A stretch of DNA of 44,938 nucleotides from Bacillota bacterium (GTDB lineage: Bacteria > Bacillota > Clostridia > Lachnospirales > Lachnospiraceae): assembly GCA_023435645.1 (NCBI GenBank), contig JAEYRK010000050.1, forward strand, positions 1 to 44,938, read 5' to 3'. Each line of letters begins with the position of its first letter. Position 1 is the stretch's first letter. The position numbers and the translations under genes are program-made. Of the stretch, positions 6,948-15,474 are shown one piece after another. Below the pieces are notes generated by a model. It did not search any database. It had not been told where the DNA came from and saw nothing but the letters and a program-made list of their open reading frames with translations.

Positions 6948-9455
6948 GTGATTAAAAGGCCTTTCGTCTGGCTGTTCGGGGCTTATTTCGTCGGTCTCTT
7001 GCTGGCATGGTATCGGTTTCCCGGTCCCTTCCTGCTTTTGCTATGCCTTATTCATGTGCTTTTGATCAATCTCTTGATGTATCAGATCAAGGTAGGCTGC
7101 ATAAATAGGAAGGATGGGTTCCTTTGGTGTATGCCGCTTCTGATGCTGCTTGGCTTCCTGATCATGGGACAGAGGCTAAATCCTACGGAAGCAGACAGGG
7201 CCTTGGCCATTGGGCCGGAGGTTACCCTGACCGGAGAGATCACCATGATTAGGGAGAGAGCCTCGGGCAGAACACTTTATACAAGGGATAATATCATTAC
7301 CCTAGCCGGTGGGGACTCCTATCCGGTAGAGCGTATCATGATATACACCGCTGATCAAAACAGCTATCAAGTCGGGAATAAGCTACAGGCCTCAGGGCGG
7401 ATTTCAAGCTTCCTAAAGCCTTCCAATCCGGGGCAATTTAATGAACGGATGTACTATAAAATTCAAAACATTGATTACAAGATGAAGGCTAAGGAGATTA
7501 TAATAACGAACCACAGCTCATCCAGCTTCCATACCTGGCTTGGGAAGCTCAGGCAAAGGCTTACCTCTGTATATGCAGATATCCTTTCTGAGAGGGAGGC
7601 TGGGGTAATCACCGCTATGCTACTGGGGGAGAAATATCTGCTGGAAGAGGAGCTAAATCAGCTGTATCAGGATAACGGCATTGCGCATATCCTTGCGATA
7701 TCCGGTCTGCATATTACCATCATCGGATACACCCTATATCAGCTCTTAATGAAATGCCGGTTCGGACTGCTTCCCTCCGCTGTCCTATCCCTCCTAGTCG
7801 TATATGGCTATGGACTCATGACAGACTTCAGTGTTTCTACAAACAGGGCAGTCGTGATGTTTACGGTATTGCTGTTTGCCAAGCTCTTTGGGAAAACCTA
7901 TGATTCAATCTCTGCCTTAGCCTTATGTGCTTTTCTAATTCTTCTGAAGAACCCCTTGCAGCTATTCTCACCCGGCTTTCTGCTCTCCTTCGGAGCGGTG
8001 TTTGGGATCTCTGTGCTACTTCCCTGTCTGCAACAGCTGTTTCCTTTCAAATCAAAGATATGCTACGGGCTACTGGCCAGTATCAGTGCCCAACTAATGA
8101 CACTTCCTTTGCTGATGTGTTTCTTCTATCAGCTTCCGGTCTATAGCGTAATCATCAATCTATTGATTCTGCCAACCATGACGGTGCTTATGCTGTCAGC
8201 CATAGCCGCCGGAATTGCTGGTTTATTTTGCATGTCCTTGGGTGTATTTCTTATTGGAGGGGCAAGTATACTACTAAAATACTACGAAGCAATCTGCAGG
8301 CTGGGCAGCAGTCTTCCGGGAAATCTTTATACCACGGGTAAGCCGGGGGCAATCAGAATTATCGTCTATTTACTACTGCTGATCTGCTTTCTATGGGCAG
8401 TAGGAAAACATCAATGGAGACGTCTGATTCTTCTCCCGGTCCTTGCTGTGACCGTACTGCTGATACCGGTAAGAAGCACTGGATTATCTGTGACGATGCT
8501 GGAGGTCGGTCAGGGGGAAGCCATTTTTATGAAGAATGAGACGGGTACAACCTACCTGATTGATGGAGGCAGCTCTGATCTTGGGAGGGTTGGGACCTAC
8601 CGACTCAGTCCGTATTTATTATCCATCGGAGAAGCCTGTATTGATTATGCCCTTGTCACCCATGCAGATGAAGATCATATCAGCGGATTAAAGGAATTGA
8701 TGGAAGGGGGGAGAATACAAATTAAGCATCTTGTTCTGCCGGGGATAGAGGTTTTGAGCAGAAGCTTGATGACATCCGATCAACTCACGAAGGATAAGGA
8801 GATGAGAGAATACGGAAGAAGGGATGAAGCTGTAGAACGGGAGAATTACGGGCAGAAGGGTGTGTATTCTGATCATAGCCATCCTGTTACCGGGCTACCG
8901 AAGGACAGACTGTCAGCGGAGGAGGCCTATCTGAATTTAGAACAGCTGGCCAATAGCCTAGGGATCAAGGTTCTTTATTTCAATGCAGGAGCCGAGATTG
9001 TAGACGGTGACTTAAGAATAGAATGCCTTCATCCGGTGAGAGGTTATCAGTTCACATCCAGTAATTCCTATTCTATGGTATTAAGTGTTAGCTATGGAGC
9101 ATTCGATCTGTTATTAACCGGGGACTTGGAGCGGAACGGTGAAAGCTTGGTGATGGAGAGGCTGGTGAGTGGAAGCGGAGTTGCCGGGGATAAGTCCATA
9201 AGGGACTATGACGTGCTGAAGGTTGCCCATCATGGTTCTAAAAACTCTACAGGAGATGAATTTCTTCAGATAATTAAGCCGGAGTATGCTCTGATTTCCT
9301 GTGCACAGGATAATCGTTATGGCCATCCCCATAAAGAATTGATCGATAGGCTATATCAGCATGGTGCCAGGATCCTAATTACCAATGAGTACGGAGCGAT
9401 TACCATTTGGACGGACGGAGAGAGGATGGAGGTGAAGAGCTATCTGACAAAATGA
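6948..9455 (+). CDS. comEC: ComEC/Rec2 DNA internalization protein
   Basis: Polytopic membrane channel that carries single-stranded DNA into the cytoplasm during transformation. 835 residues from the GTG at 6948, which follows AGGGGG at 6935-6940 by seven bases; the TTG at 6924 lacks a ribosome site. Domains: N-terminal DUF4131-type region with three early helices and an OB-like segment (to about residue 190), the Competence membrane domain (about 200-480, with GLHITIIGYTLYQLL), and a C-terminal metallo-beta-lactamase-like domain (about 515-830) with H572 in HADEDH, LLTGDLE and VAHHGSKNST. A poorly conserved charged insertion, about residues 600-645, sits inside the last domain. comEA is upstream; no comF or comG genes are in view. 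Confidence 0.93.
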   Translation: MIKRPFVWLFGAYFVGLLLAWYRFPGPFLLLLCLIHVLLINLLMYQIKVGCINRKDGFLWCMPLLMLLGFLIMGQRLNPTEADRALAIGPEVTLTGEITMIRERASGRTLYTRDNIITLAGGDSYPVERIMIYTADQNSYQVGNKLQASGRISSFLKPSNPGQFNERMYYKIQNIDYKMKAKEIIITNHSSSSFHTWLGKLRQRLTSVYADILSEREAGVITAMLLGEKYLLEEELNQLYQDNGIAHILAISGLHITIIGYTLYQLLMKCRFGLLPSAVLSLLVVYGYGLMTDFSVSTNRAVVMFTVLLFAKLFGKTYDSISALALCAFLILLKNPLQLFSPGFLLSFGAVFGISVLLPCLQQLFPFKSKICYGLLASISAQLMTLPLLMCFFYQLPVYSVIINLLILPTMTVLMLSAIAAGIAGLFCMSLGVFLIGGASILLKYYEAICRLGSSLPGNLYTTGKPGAIRIIVYLLLLICFLWAVGKHQWRRLILLPVLAVTVLLIPVRSTGLSVTMLEVGQGEAIFMKNETGTTYLIDGGSSDLGRVGTYRLSPYLLSIGEACIDYALVTHADEDHISGLKELMEGGRIQIKHLVLPGIEVLSRSLMTSDQLTKDKEMREYGRRDEAVERENYGQKGVYSDHSHPVTGLPKDRLSAEEAYLNLEQLANSLGIKVLYFNAGAEIVDGDLRIECLHPVRGYQFTSSNSYSMVLSVSYGAFDLLLTGDLERNGESLVMERLVSGSGVAGDKSIRDYDVLKVAHHGSKNSTGDEFLQIIKPEYALISCAQDNRYGHPHKELIDRLYQHGARILITNEYGAITIWTDGERMEVKSYLTK

Positions 9456-9546
9456 CTACCTATAGAAAACAGGTGTACTTATCCGTACGCATGTTAAAAT
9501 ACATTGAAGAAAAGACGGAATAGCACTTTGTCACAGAGTACTTGAC

Positions 9547-9576
9547 ACATTCATGATACATTCATGTTACATTCAG
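9547..9576 (+). promoter_or_regulatory. Three 11 bp direct repeats (regulator-binding candidate)
   Basis: ACATTCATG at 9547-9555 and 9558-9566, then ACATTCAG at 9569-9576, an exact 11 bp period or one helical turn. OmpR/PhoB-type regulators commonly bind direct repeats of that period. The array lies 15-44 bp upstream of the -35 box of the next promoter. A TTGACA at 9542-9547 runs into the first repeat. Confidence 0.55.
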
Positions 9577-9590
9577 CCACTATAGTGCAA

Positions 9591-9619
9591 TTGTAAAAAG
9601 AGACCATTCCTGATATAAT
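9591..9619 (+). promoter_or_regulatory. Sigma-A type promoter for DHFR-like gene
   Basis: TTGTAA at 9591-9596, a 17 bp spacer, and a perfect TATAAT at 9614-9619 preceded by TGA (extended -10). It lies about 64 bp before the start codon of the DHFR-like gene. Confidence 0.7.
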
Positions 9620-9682
9620 TCAATTATAATTTCCAAAGAATAGAAGGGATTCTAAGTTCGAATTGTTATAGGAGGGGTATAA

Positions 9683-10195
9683 ATGAGTGTATTTTTCTAC
9701 GGATGTATTACCCTGGATGGGTATCTGGCTGATTCTAATCATAAGCTGGACTGGCTTTATCAAAGCGGTGATCCAGAAGAAACTGATTATGAATGCTTTT
9801 ATAACAGAATGGATATTACTATCATGGGCAAAAGAACCTTTCAAGTAATTGAAAAAATGGAGAATGCAGATCGTATTTATTCATCAACCACAAATTATGT
9901 TTTTACCCATGCAGAAGGCTTATCAGTCGGGGGATTTATCCCGGTGAATAGTGATGTTGTTAGTTTTGTGAAGCAAATCGAAAAGGATAAAAATATTTGG
10001 ATTGTCGGAGGAAACACAATTTTAGCACCTCTCCTTGATCACGATATGGTTGATCACATGATGATACAGGTCGCCCCGGTATTATTGGGAAGAGGAATCC
10101 CTTTGTTTTCTCAAAAGGAAGCCTTGAAGCGATTTTATTTGAAGGAAGTAAAAAAATACGGGCAATTTGCAGAATTAATTTATTGTAAAATATAG
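9683..10195 (+). CDS. RibD-C/dihydrofolate reductase-like family protein
   Basis: 170-residue protein of the RibD C-terminal/DHFR-fold family (YyaP/YwjB-like). Seen: the N-terminal FFYGCITLDGYLA strand and loop, MGKRTFQVIE, a nucleotide-type IWIVGGNTILAPLL segment, and PVLLGRGIPLF near the end, all standard for the family. These proteins are presumed NAD(P)H-dependent reductases of unknown substrate; true folate reductase (folA) is less likely because the usual folA active-site pattern is absent. A GGAGGGG ribosome site precedes the ATG. It has its own promoter, looks more A+T-rich than its neighbours, and sits between conserved housekeeping genes, so it may be a later insertion. Confidence 0.82.
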   Translation: MSVFFYGCITLDGYLADSNHKLDWLYQSGDPEETDYECFYNRMDITIMGKRTFQVIEKMENADRIYSSTTNYVFTHAEGLSVGGFIPVNSDVVSFVKQIEKDKNIWIVGGNTILAPLLDHDMVDHMMIQVAPVLLGRGIPLFSQKEALKRFYLKEVKKYGQFAELIYCKI

Positions 10196-10331
10196 CTCAC
10201 TAAACTTTTATATAAGCTCCCATTTATATGAAGTACAGAATCCGATGAGATTACCACAGAGTAAGGTTAAATGATCAATCAAACAGAAAGTGATACAGTA
10301 CAGAGTAAAGCAGGGGATCAGGAGGTAAGCA

Positions 10332-11042
10332 ATGGCCGGTGAAGTCAGAAGGGGTTATATTGATACGGACCGGGTTCAGTTTGCTGCTGATCAGCTGCCC
10401 CTTCTTCGGAGAGCACAGCAGGAGCTATTGTATCTACTGGAACGAGGATATCCGATCAAAAGTGTTTCTACCTTTGTCGGAAATCATTATATGCTCAGTG
10501 AGAGGCAGAGACTAGCCATTTTACGGGCAACCGCGGAGCGGGATATTGTGGAACTGCGTTTAAAGAAGCTGATTGAAGGCGAGGTGAGAGGCCAGGAGGT
10601 ATTCATTGACGGGCTCAACCTGATTATTACGCTGGAGGTAGCACTTTCCGGATCCACACTGATTCTTTGTATGGATCGTACCATCCGTGACCTGGCAGGC
10701 CTCAGGGGAACCTATCGATTAATCGATAAAACCGATCGGGCGATTGCTTTGATTGGTGATCAGCTTATGGATATGGGAGTGAGCAGAGCTAGCTTCTACC
10801 TGGATGCTCCCGTTTCCAACACCGGCAGATTGAAAACCCGGATTATGGAGGGCTTGGAGCAGTATCCCTTTGAGGTATCCGTTCAATTAGAAGGGAATGT
10901 GGATGCCCTGCTTAAGAGGCTTGGGAATGTGGTGACCAGTGATGGAATTATTCTAAATCACTGCAGCAGCTTTATCAATATGGCAGCAGAGATTATTCTG
11001 AAGAGGCTGCCGGAGGTAGGATATTTGGATCTTGGCATGTGA
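10332..11042 (+). CDS. DUF434 domain-containing protein
   Basis: 236-residue cytoplasmic protein. The N-terminal half (about 15-75) is rich in arginine and leucine with YLLERGYPIKSVSTFVGNHY and LSERQRLAILRA; the second half contains VFIDGLNLIITLEVALSG, IRDLAGLRGTYRLID, FYLDAPVSNTGRLKTRI and a closing ILNHCSSFINMAAEI. This matches my memory of the DUF434 family found in Clostridia and Archaea. The DGxN and LDxPxSNTG patterns look like a small nucleotide or metal-binding, PIN/TOPRIM-like fold, but the function is not established. The CAGGAGG ribosome site is strong. A terminator follows 41 bp later. Confidence 0.75.
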   Translation: MAGEVRRGYIDTDRVQFAADQLPLLRRAQQELLYLLERGYPIKSVSTFVGNHYMLSERQRLAILRATAERDIVELRLKKLIEGEVRGQEVFIDGLNLIITLEVALSGSTLILCMDRTIRDLAGLRGTYRLIDKTDRAIALIGDQLMDMGVSRASFYLDAPVSNTGRLKTRIMEGLEQYPFEVSVQLEGNVDALLKRLGNVVTSDGIILNHCSSFINMAAEIILKRLPEVGYLDLGM

Positions 11043-11082
11043 AAGGAATGATTAGGACAAGAAGAGTGTAATAAGGAAGGGT

Positions 11083-11123
11083 CTGCTCCGGAAGGGTTTC
11101 ATAAGGCTGGAGCAGGCTTTTTT
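11083..11123 (+). terminator. Rho-independent terminator
   Basis: CTGCTCC at 11083-11089 pairs with GGAGCAG at 11109-11115, followed by GC and six T at 11118-11123. It ends transcription from the DUF434 gene. Confidence 0.8.
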
Positions 11124-11349
11124 GATCCCTTTCTAAGGGAAAGGATCGGTTCTGAGGTAAGGTGGCATACTATGTTTTTCTTTACAAAACGAAAAATTAA
11201 CCTATAATATGAATTAGGAAATAGATATTCATGGGGAGGAACCCCATGTTTTATTTGTATGCTGCAGGAACTCACAGCATCCATCATTCATAGGATAGGT
11301 TACGCTAAATATACTATAGTAAGTAGTTTATCATAAAGGAGGATTTGGT
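11124..11349 (+). promoter_or_regulatory. murE promoter and structured leader
   Basis: This is the second part of a 307-base stretch with no long gene. It holds TTTACA at 11181-11186, a 16 bp spacer and TATAAT at 11203-11208. About 20 bases past the predicted transcription start comes a 7 bp perfect hairpin (CATGGGG at 11230-11236, CCCCATG at 11242-11248) followed by TTTTATTTG, then a second hairpin (ATGCTG at 11259-11264, CAGCAT at 11275-11280). The leader is about 135 nt, long for a plain promoter. No T-box or riboswitch core was recognised. Confidence 0.6.
11246..11293 (+). CDS. Possible 15-residue leader peptide before murE
   Basis: ATG at 11246 with a strong GGGGAGG ribosome site at 11233-11239, encoding MFYLYAAGTHSIHHS and ending at TAG 11291-11293. 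The ribosome site lies in the 5' arm and loop of a hairpin and the start codon in the 3' arm, so folding would block translation. It is too short for similarity tests. It may be chance, but the spacing and context fit a translated leader. Confidence 0.3.
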   Translation: MFYLYAAGTHSIHHS

Positions 11350-12807
11350 TTGAAGCTGGATTATTTGTTAGAGCGTTTTGAATATAACTGCATCCAGGGA
11401 GATGTTCATATTTCTGTCACAGATTTAGTGTATGATTCCAGAAAGGCTTCCAAGGGATGCGTATTTGTTTGCATCACCGGTGCAGTATCCGATGGGCATG
11501 ATTATATCGGGGAGGTGGTTGCAAAAGGAGCGGCAGCCATAATCACAGAAAAGGAAGTAATCAATCCCGAGCAGGTCACCATTGTCAAGGTCCCTAGTAC
11601 TAGAGTAGCTCTGGCGAATATGGCAGCAGCATTTTTCGGACATCCTGCCGAAAAGCTGACCACCATCGGTATAACCGGAACAAAAGGGAAAACCACAACT
11701 ACCTATATGATTCAATCCATTCTGGAACATTCGGGAATAAAAACCGGTTTGATTGGTACAATTGAAACCATCATCGGTGAGGAAATCATTCCTGCCAATA
11801 ATACAACACCGGAATCCTATATCATCCAGCAAACCTTTGCTAAAATGGTTGAAGCTGGCTGCAGCTGTGTAGTCATGGAGGCATCCTCCCAGGGCCTGAT
11901 GCTGCACCGGATGGACGGATTTACCTTTGATTATGGTATCTTTACCAATTTGGAGCCGGACCATATCGGGGGAAATGAACATAAGGATTTCGAGGATTAT
12001 CTCAGCTGCAAGAGTAAGCTGTTCCGGCAATGTAAGGCAGGCTTAATTAATATTGATGACTCCCATGCCGAGGAGATCATCAAGGGCCATACCTGTACAA
12101 TTGAAACCTTCGGTTTCTCTGAGGCAGCAGATCTCAGAGCGACTAAGGTGAAACTATTTCAAAAAGCAGGAGCCTTGGGTGTATCCTATCAGGTCAGTGG
12201 ACGGATGGATATGGAGGTAGAGGTGGATATCCCCGGAAAGTTCAGTGTCTATAATTCTCTCTGTGCCATAGCACTTTGCAGACACTTTAACGTACCCGCC
12301 GATCGGATCCTGAGCGCTCTGCAGAAGGTAAGAGTAAAAGGCAGAGTGGAGCTGGTACCGGCATCCGACCGTTATACCGTGATGATCGATTATGCCCACA
12401 ATGCGATGAGTCTTGAGAGCCTGCTGACTACTCTAAGGGAATACAAGCCAAAACGTCTGGTCTGCTTGTTCGGCTGTGGTGGAAATCGATCCAGGGACCG
12501 TCGTTTCGAGATGGGAGAAATCTCCTCCAAGCTGGCAGACCTGACCGTGATCACCTCGGATAATCCCCGTTTTGAAGAACCTCAGGATATTAGTAACGAT
12601 ATTCTCGTGGGTGTGAAGAGGGGACCGGGAAAATATGTAGCGATTCTTGACCGAAAAGAAGCCATCCGCTATTGTATCGAGCAGGCTGAGGACGGGGATG
12701 TTATCGTCATAGCTGGGAAGGGTCATGAGAACTATCAGGAAATCAAGGGTGTCAAGCACCATATGGATGACAGGGAGCTGATTTATGATGTCTTGGCAGA
12801 GCAATAG
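11350..12807 (+). CDS. murE: UDP-MurNAc-tripeptide synthetase (meso-DAP adding)
   Basis: Cytoplasmic Mur ligase of 485 residues that adds the third amino acid of the peptidoglycan stem peptide. TTG start at 11350 with AAAGGAGG at 11336-11343. Domain 1 holds VYDSRKASKGCVFVC (UDP binding); the central ATPase has GITGTKGKTTT and NTTPES; the C-terminal domain has DYAHNAMSLESLL, FGCGGNRSRDRR and ITSDNPRFEEP. The DNPR motif marks enzymes using meso-diaminopimelate, whereas lysine-adding enzymes differ there. It is displaced from the dcw cluster, about 17 kb downstream, and sits ahead of priA. Its own promoter and leader suggest separate control. Confidence 0.95.
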   Translation: MKLDYLLERFEYNCIQGDVHISVTDLVYDSRKASKGCVFVCITGAVSDGHDYIGEVVAKGAAAIITEKEVINPEQVTIVKVPSTRVALANMAAAFFGHPAEKLTTIGITGTKGKTTTTYMIQSILEHSGIKTGLIGTIETIIGEEIIPANNTTPESYIIQQTFAKMVEAGCSCVVMEASSQGLMLHRMDGFTFDYGIFTNLEPDHIGGNEHKDFEDYLSCKSKLFRQCKAGLINIDDSHAEEIIKGHTCTIETFGFSEAADLRATKVKLFQKAGALGVSYQVSGRMDMEVEVDIPGKFSVYNSLCAIALCRHFNVPADRILSALQKVRVKGRVELVPASDRYTVMIDYAHNAMSLESLLTTLREYKPKRLVCLFGCGGNRSRDRRFEMGEISSKLADLTVITSDNPRFEEPQDISNDILVGVKRGPGKYVAILDRKEAIRYCIEQAEDGDVIVIAGKGHENYQEIKGVKHHMDDRELIYDVLAEQ

Positions 12808-12883
12808 AGGGAAAACCGCCTAAGGTCTTGCCTATATAGATAGAGGCAATTGTCCTTCGGGATTCATACCAATCATAAAGCGT

Positions 12884-12927
12884 AGGTTCGTGATACTGAT
12901 AGCAGGTAACCGTTTCACCGAACCTGC
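12884..12927 (+). other. Alternative hairpins in murE-priA gap
   Basis: AGGTTC-GTGA (12884-12893) can pair with TCAC-C-GAACCT (12915-12925, one bulged C), while GCAGGT (12902-12907) can pair with ACCTGC (12922-12927). The two pairings share the ACCT and exclude each other. The ribosome site of priA follows within 20 bases. Confidence 0.35.
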
Positions 12928-12953
12928 CAATCACCCCACGGAAGGAGGCAAGC

Positions 12954-15395
12954 ATGTCTTATCAATTATATGCTGACATCATCATTGACATATCCCATGA
13001 GAATCTTGATAAGACATATCAGTATGCCATTCCTGCAGAATATGCGGAAGCGGCAGTGATTGGGGCACCGGTTACCGTACCCTTCGGCAAGGGAAATCGG
13101 CAGATTAAGGGTTATATCGTGGGACGCTCTATGGACCCAAAGCTTCCGGTACACCAGATTAAGCCGATTACCAGAGTTGTCAATGATGCTCCGGTCATCG
13201 AGAGTCACTTAATATATCTGGCCTACTGGATGAAGGAAACCTTCGGTGGTACCATGAACGATGCCTTAAAGACCGTAATTCCGGTGAAGAAGGCAGTGAA
13301 GATAAAGGAGCAGAGAACCATCACCCTGAATGTGGATCAGGAAGCAGCGGTTCAACTTTATTATGAGTATCAGAAAAAGAAAAATTATGCTGCTCGTGTG
13401 AGACTCTTGGAGGCTTTACTAAAAAATAATCACTTAGATTATGAGGAAGTGTTAAATAAACTGGGTATTTCCAGAAGTACAATTGTAGGACTGGAGAAGC
13501 AGGGAGTTACGAGGACAGTATCTGAGCAAATCTTTCGTAATCCAATCAGACAGCAGGAATTGGATTATCATCCTGTAATCCTGAATGATGAACAGCAGTA
13601 TATTGTGGATGACTTTAACAGGGAATATAACCGGGGAATCCGATCGACCTATTTAATCCATGGGATTACGGGAAGCGGAAAGACAGAGGTCTATATGGAT
13701 ATCATCTCTTCCGTGGTAGCGAAGGGGAAGCAGGTGATCCTTTTGATACCGGAGATTGCCCTGACCTATCAGACGGTGAAGCGTTTTTACAGCCGCTTCG
13801 GAAATAGAATCTCAATCATCAATTCCAGGATGTCACAGGGAGAACGCTACGATCAGAGCAATCGGGCCAAGGAGGGACTCATTGATATCATCATCGGACC
13901 CAGATCCGCATTATTCACACCCTTTAAAAATCTTGGATTAATTATCATAGATGAGGAGCATGAGAACAGCTATAAAAGTGAAACAACACCCAAGTACCAT
14001 GCCACTCAGGTTGCCATCAAGCGGGCAGAGCTGACCGGTGCTTCCGTAATCCTTGGTTCAGCCACACCAATATTAGAATCCTATACCAATGCGGTTAAGG
14101 GGGAATATAAGCTATATACCCTTAAGAAGCGAGCGAAGGAGGCAGTGCCTCCGAAGGTATGGATTGTTGATCTGAGGGAAGAGCTAAAGAACAAAAATAA
14201 ATCGATCTTCAGCAATAAGCTGAAGGAATTGATACAGGATCGTTTGAAGAAACAGGAACAGATTATGCTGTTTATTAATCGCAGGGGTTATGCAGGCTTC
14301 GTATCCTGCAGAAGCTGCGGTCATGTCATGAAATGCCCCCATTGTGACATTTCCCTGACCTCCCATAACAATGGAAGAATTCTCTGTCATTATTGCGGCT
14401 ATGAAGAGATGGCTCCGACAAAATGCCCGGCATGCGGCTCCAAATATATCGCTGCTTTTGGTACCGGCACCCAAAAGGTGGAGGAGCTGGTAGGAAAGGA
14501 ATTTCCACAGGCAAGGGTTCTTAGGATGGATACGGATACAACGAAAAATAAAGATGGTCATGAAAGGATCCTGGCCTCCTTTGCGGAGCACAAGGCAGAT
14601 ATTCTGGTGGGAACGCAAATGATAGTGAAGGGTCATGATTTTCCCAGGGTAACCCTGGTGGGGATCATCGCAGCGGATTTATCGCTTTATGCAGGAGATT
14701 TCCGAGCTAGTGAGAGGACCTTCGAGCTATTATGCCAGGCGGCCGGGAGGGCAGGTCGGGATGTATTGACAGGAGAAGTGGTCATTCAAACCTATCACCC
14801 GGAGCACTACAGTATCATTACTGCTGCGGAAGGGGATTATGAAGCCTTCTTTGAGCAGGAGATGCTGTATCGGAGGCTGATGCAATATCCTCCGGCAGCC
14901 CATATTCTGTTGGTGTTGATTACCTCCAAAGAAGAGGAAAAGGCAGTAAGGGCGGCAGAACTTACAGGGGAAGCACTGAAGGAATATCTGAAGTATCCGG
15001 ATAAAAGGACGGAAGGTGCTCAGGAGCCGACAGCATCAGGAGAGAAAGATCCGGTTCAGGAGCCGACTGAGTCAGGAGAGAAGGTTCCGATACAGGAGCC
15101 GTCAGCATCAGGAGAGAAAGGGTCGATGCAGGAGCCGGTTGTCCTTAGAGCTACAGACCGTGTTATGTCAGCCGGTGTACAGGATATTACAGAACAGCCG
15201 GTACAGGTAATTGGACCGGCTCCGGCAGGAATATCAAAAATCAATGATATCTATCGGCAGGTCATCTATGTGAAGAATGGAGATTATAACAGGCTGGTTG
15301 ATATAAAGAATTATCTGGAAGGCTTTTATCATTTTTCAGAGCGGTTTACAGGCTGTAATCTACAATTTGATTTTAATCCGATGAGTGGTTATTAG
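12954..15395 (+). CDS. priA: Primosomal protein N' (PriA helicase)
   Basis: Superfamily 2 DNA helicase that reloads the replisome at stalled forks; 813 residues. Order: N-terminal 3'-DNA-binding domain (1-100), winged helix (about 120-190), Walker A GITGSGKTEVY with Lys243, DEEH at 333-336, eight zinc-binding cysteines in four CxxC pairs (CRSC, CPHC, CHYC, CPAC), helicase motifs V-VI with GTQMIVKGHDFP and QAAGRAGR, and a C-terminal domain. The C-terminal domain is split by an unusual insert holding three 12-residue repeats of QEPxxSGEKxPx type (residues 690-725) before the conserved VIGPAPAGISKINDIYR segment. AGGAGG precedes the ATG. First gene of the priA-def-fmt-rsmB block. Confidence 0.96.
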   Translation: MSYQLYADIIIDISHENLDKTYQYAIPAEYAEAAVIGAPVTVPFGKGNRQIKGYIVGRSMDPKLPVHQIKPITRVVNDAPVIESHLIYLAYWMKETFGGTMNDALKTVIPVKKAVKIKEQRTITLNVDQEAAVQLYYEYQKKKNYAARVRLLEALLKNNHLDYEEVLNKLGISRSTIVGLEKQGVTRTVSEQIFRNPIRQQELDYHPVILNDEQQYIVDDFNREYNRGIRSTYLIHGITGSGKTEVYMDIISSVVAKGKQVILLIPEIALTYQTVKRFYSRFGNRISIINSRMSQGERYDQSNRAKEGLIDIIIGPRSALFTPFKNLGLIIIDEEHENSYKSETTPKYHATQVAIKRAELTGASVILGSATPILESYTNAVKGEYKLYTLKKRAKEAVPPKVWIVDLREELKNKNKSIFSNKLKELIQDRLKKQEQIMLFINRRGYAGFVSCRSCGHVMKCPHCDISLTSHNNGRILCHYCGYEEMAPTKCPACGSKYIAAFGTGTQKVEELVGKEFPQARVLRMDTDTTKNKDGHERILASFAEHKADILVGTQMIVKGHDFPRVTLVGIIAADLSLYAGDFRASERTFELLCQAAGRAGRDVLTGEVVIQTYHPEHYSIITAAEGDYEAFFEQEMLYRRLMQYPPAAHILLVLITSKEEEKAVRAAELTGEALKEYLKYPDKRTEGAQEPTASGEKDPVQEPTESGEKVPIQEPSASGEKGSMQEPVVLRATDRVMSAGVQDITEQPVQVIGPAPAGISKINDIYRQVIYVKNGDYNRLVDIKNYLEGFYHFSERFTGCNLQFDFNPMSGY
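15021..15140 (+). repeat. 36 bp in-frame minisatellite within priA
   Basis: Exact 36 bp units begin at 15021, 15057 and 15093, with a partial fourth at 15129. Each starts CAGGAGCCG and encodes 12 residues. The period is a multiple of three, so copy-number change keeps the frame. Confidence 0.9.
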
Positions 15396-15474
15396 GATAG
15401 ATGGGCCTGATCAAAGGCAGGATAAGATAGAATAAAATATAGCATGGTATGAACAGATAGAAAGGATGAAATTG

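Noticed and set aside
15016..15244. Alternative frames over the priA repeat region
   Set aside because: Created by the 36 bp repeats; the priA frame runs through without break to its conserved C-terminus.
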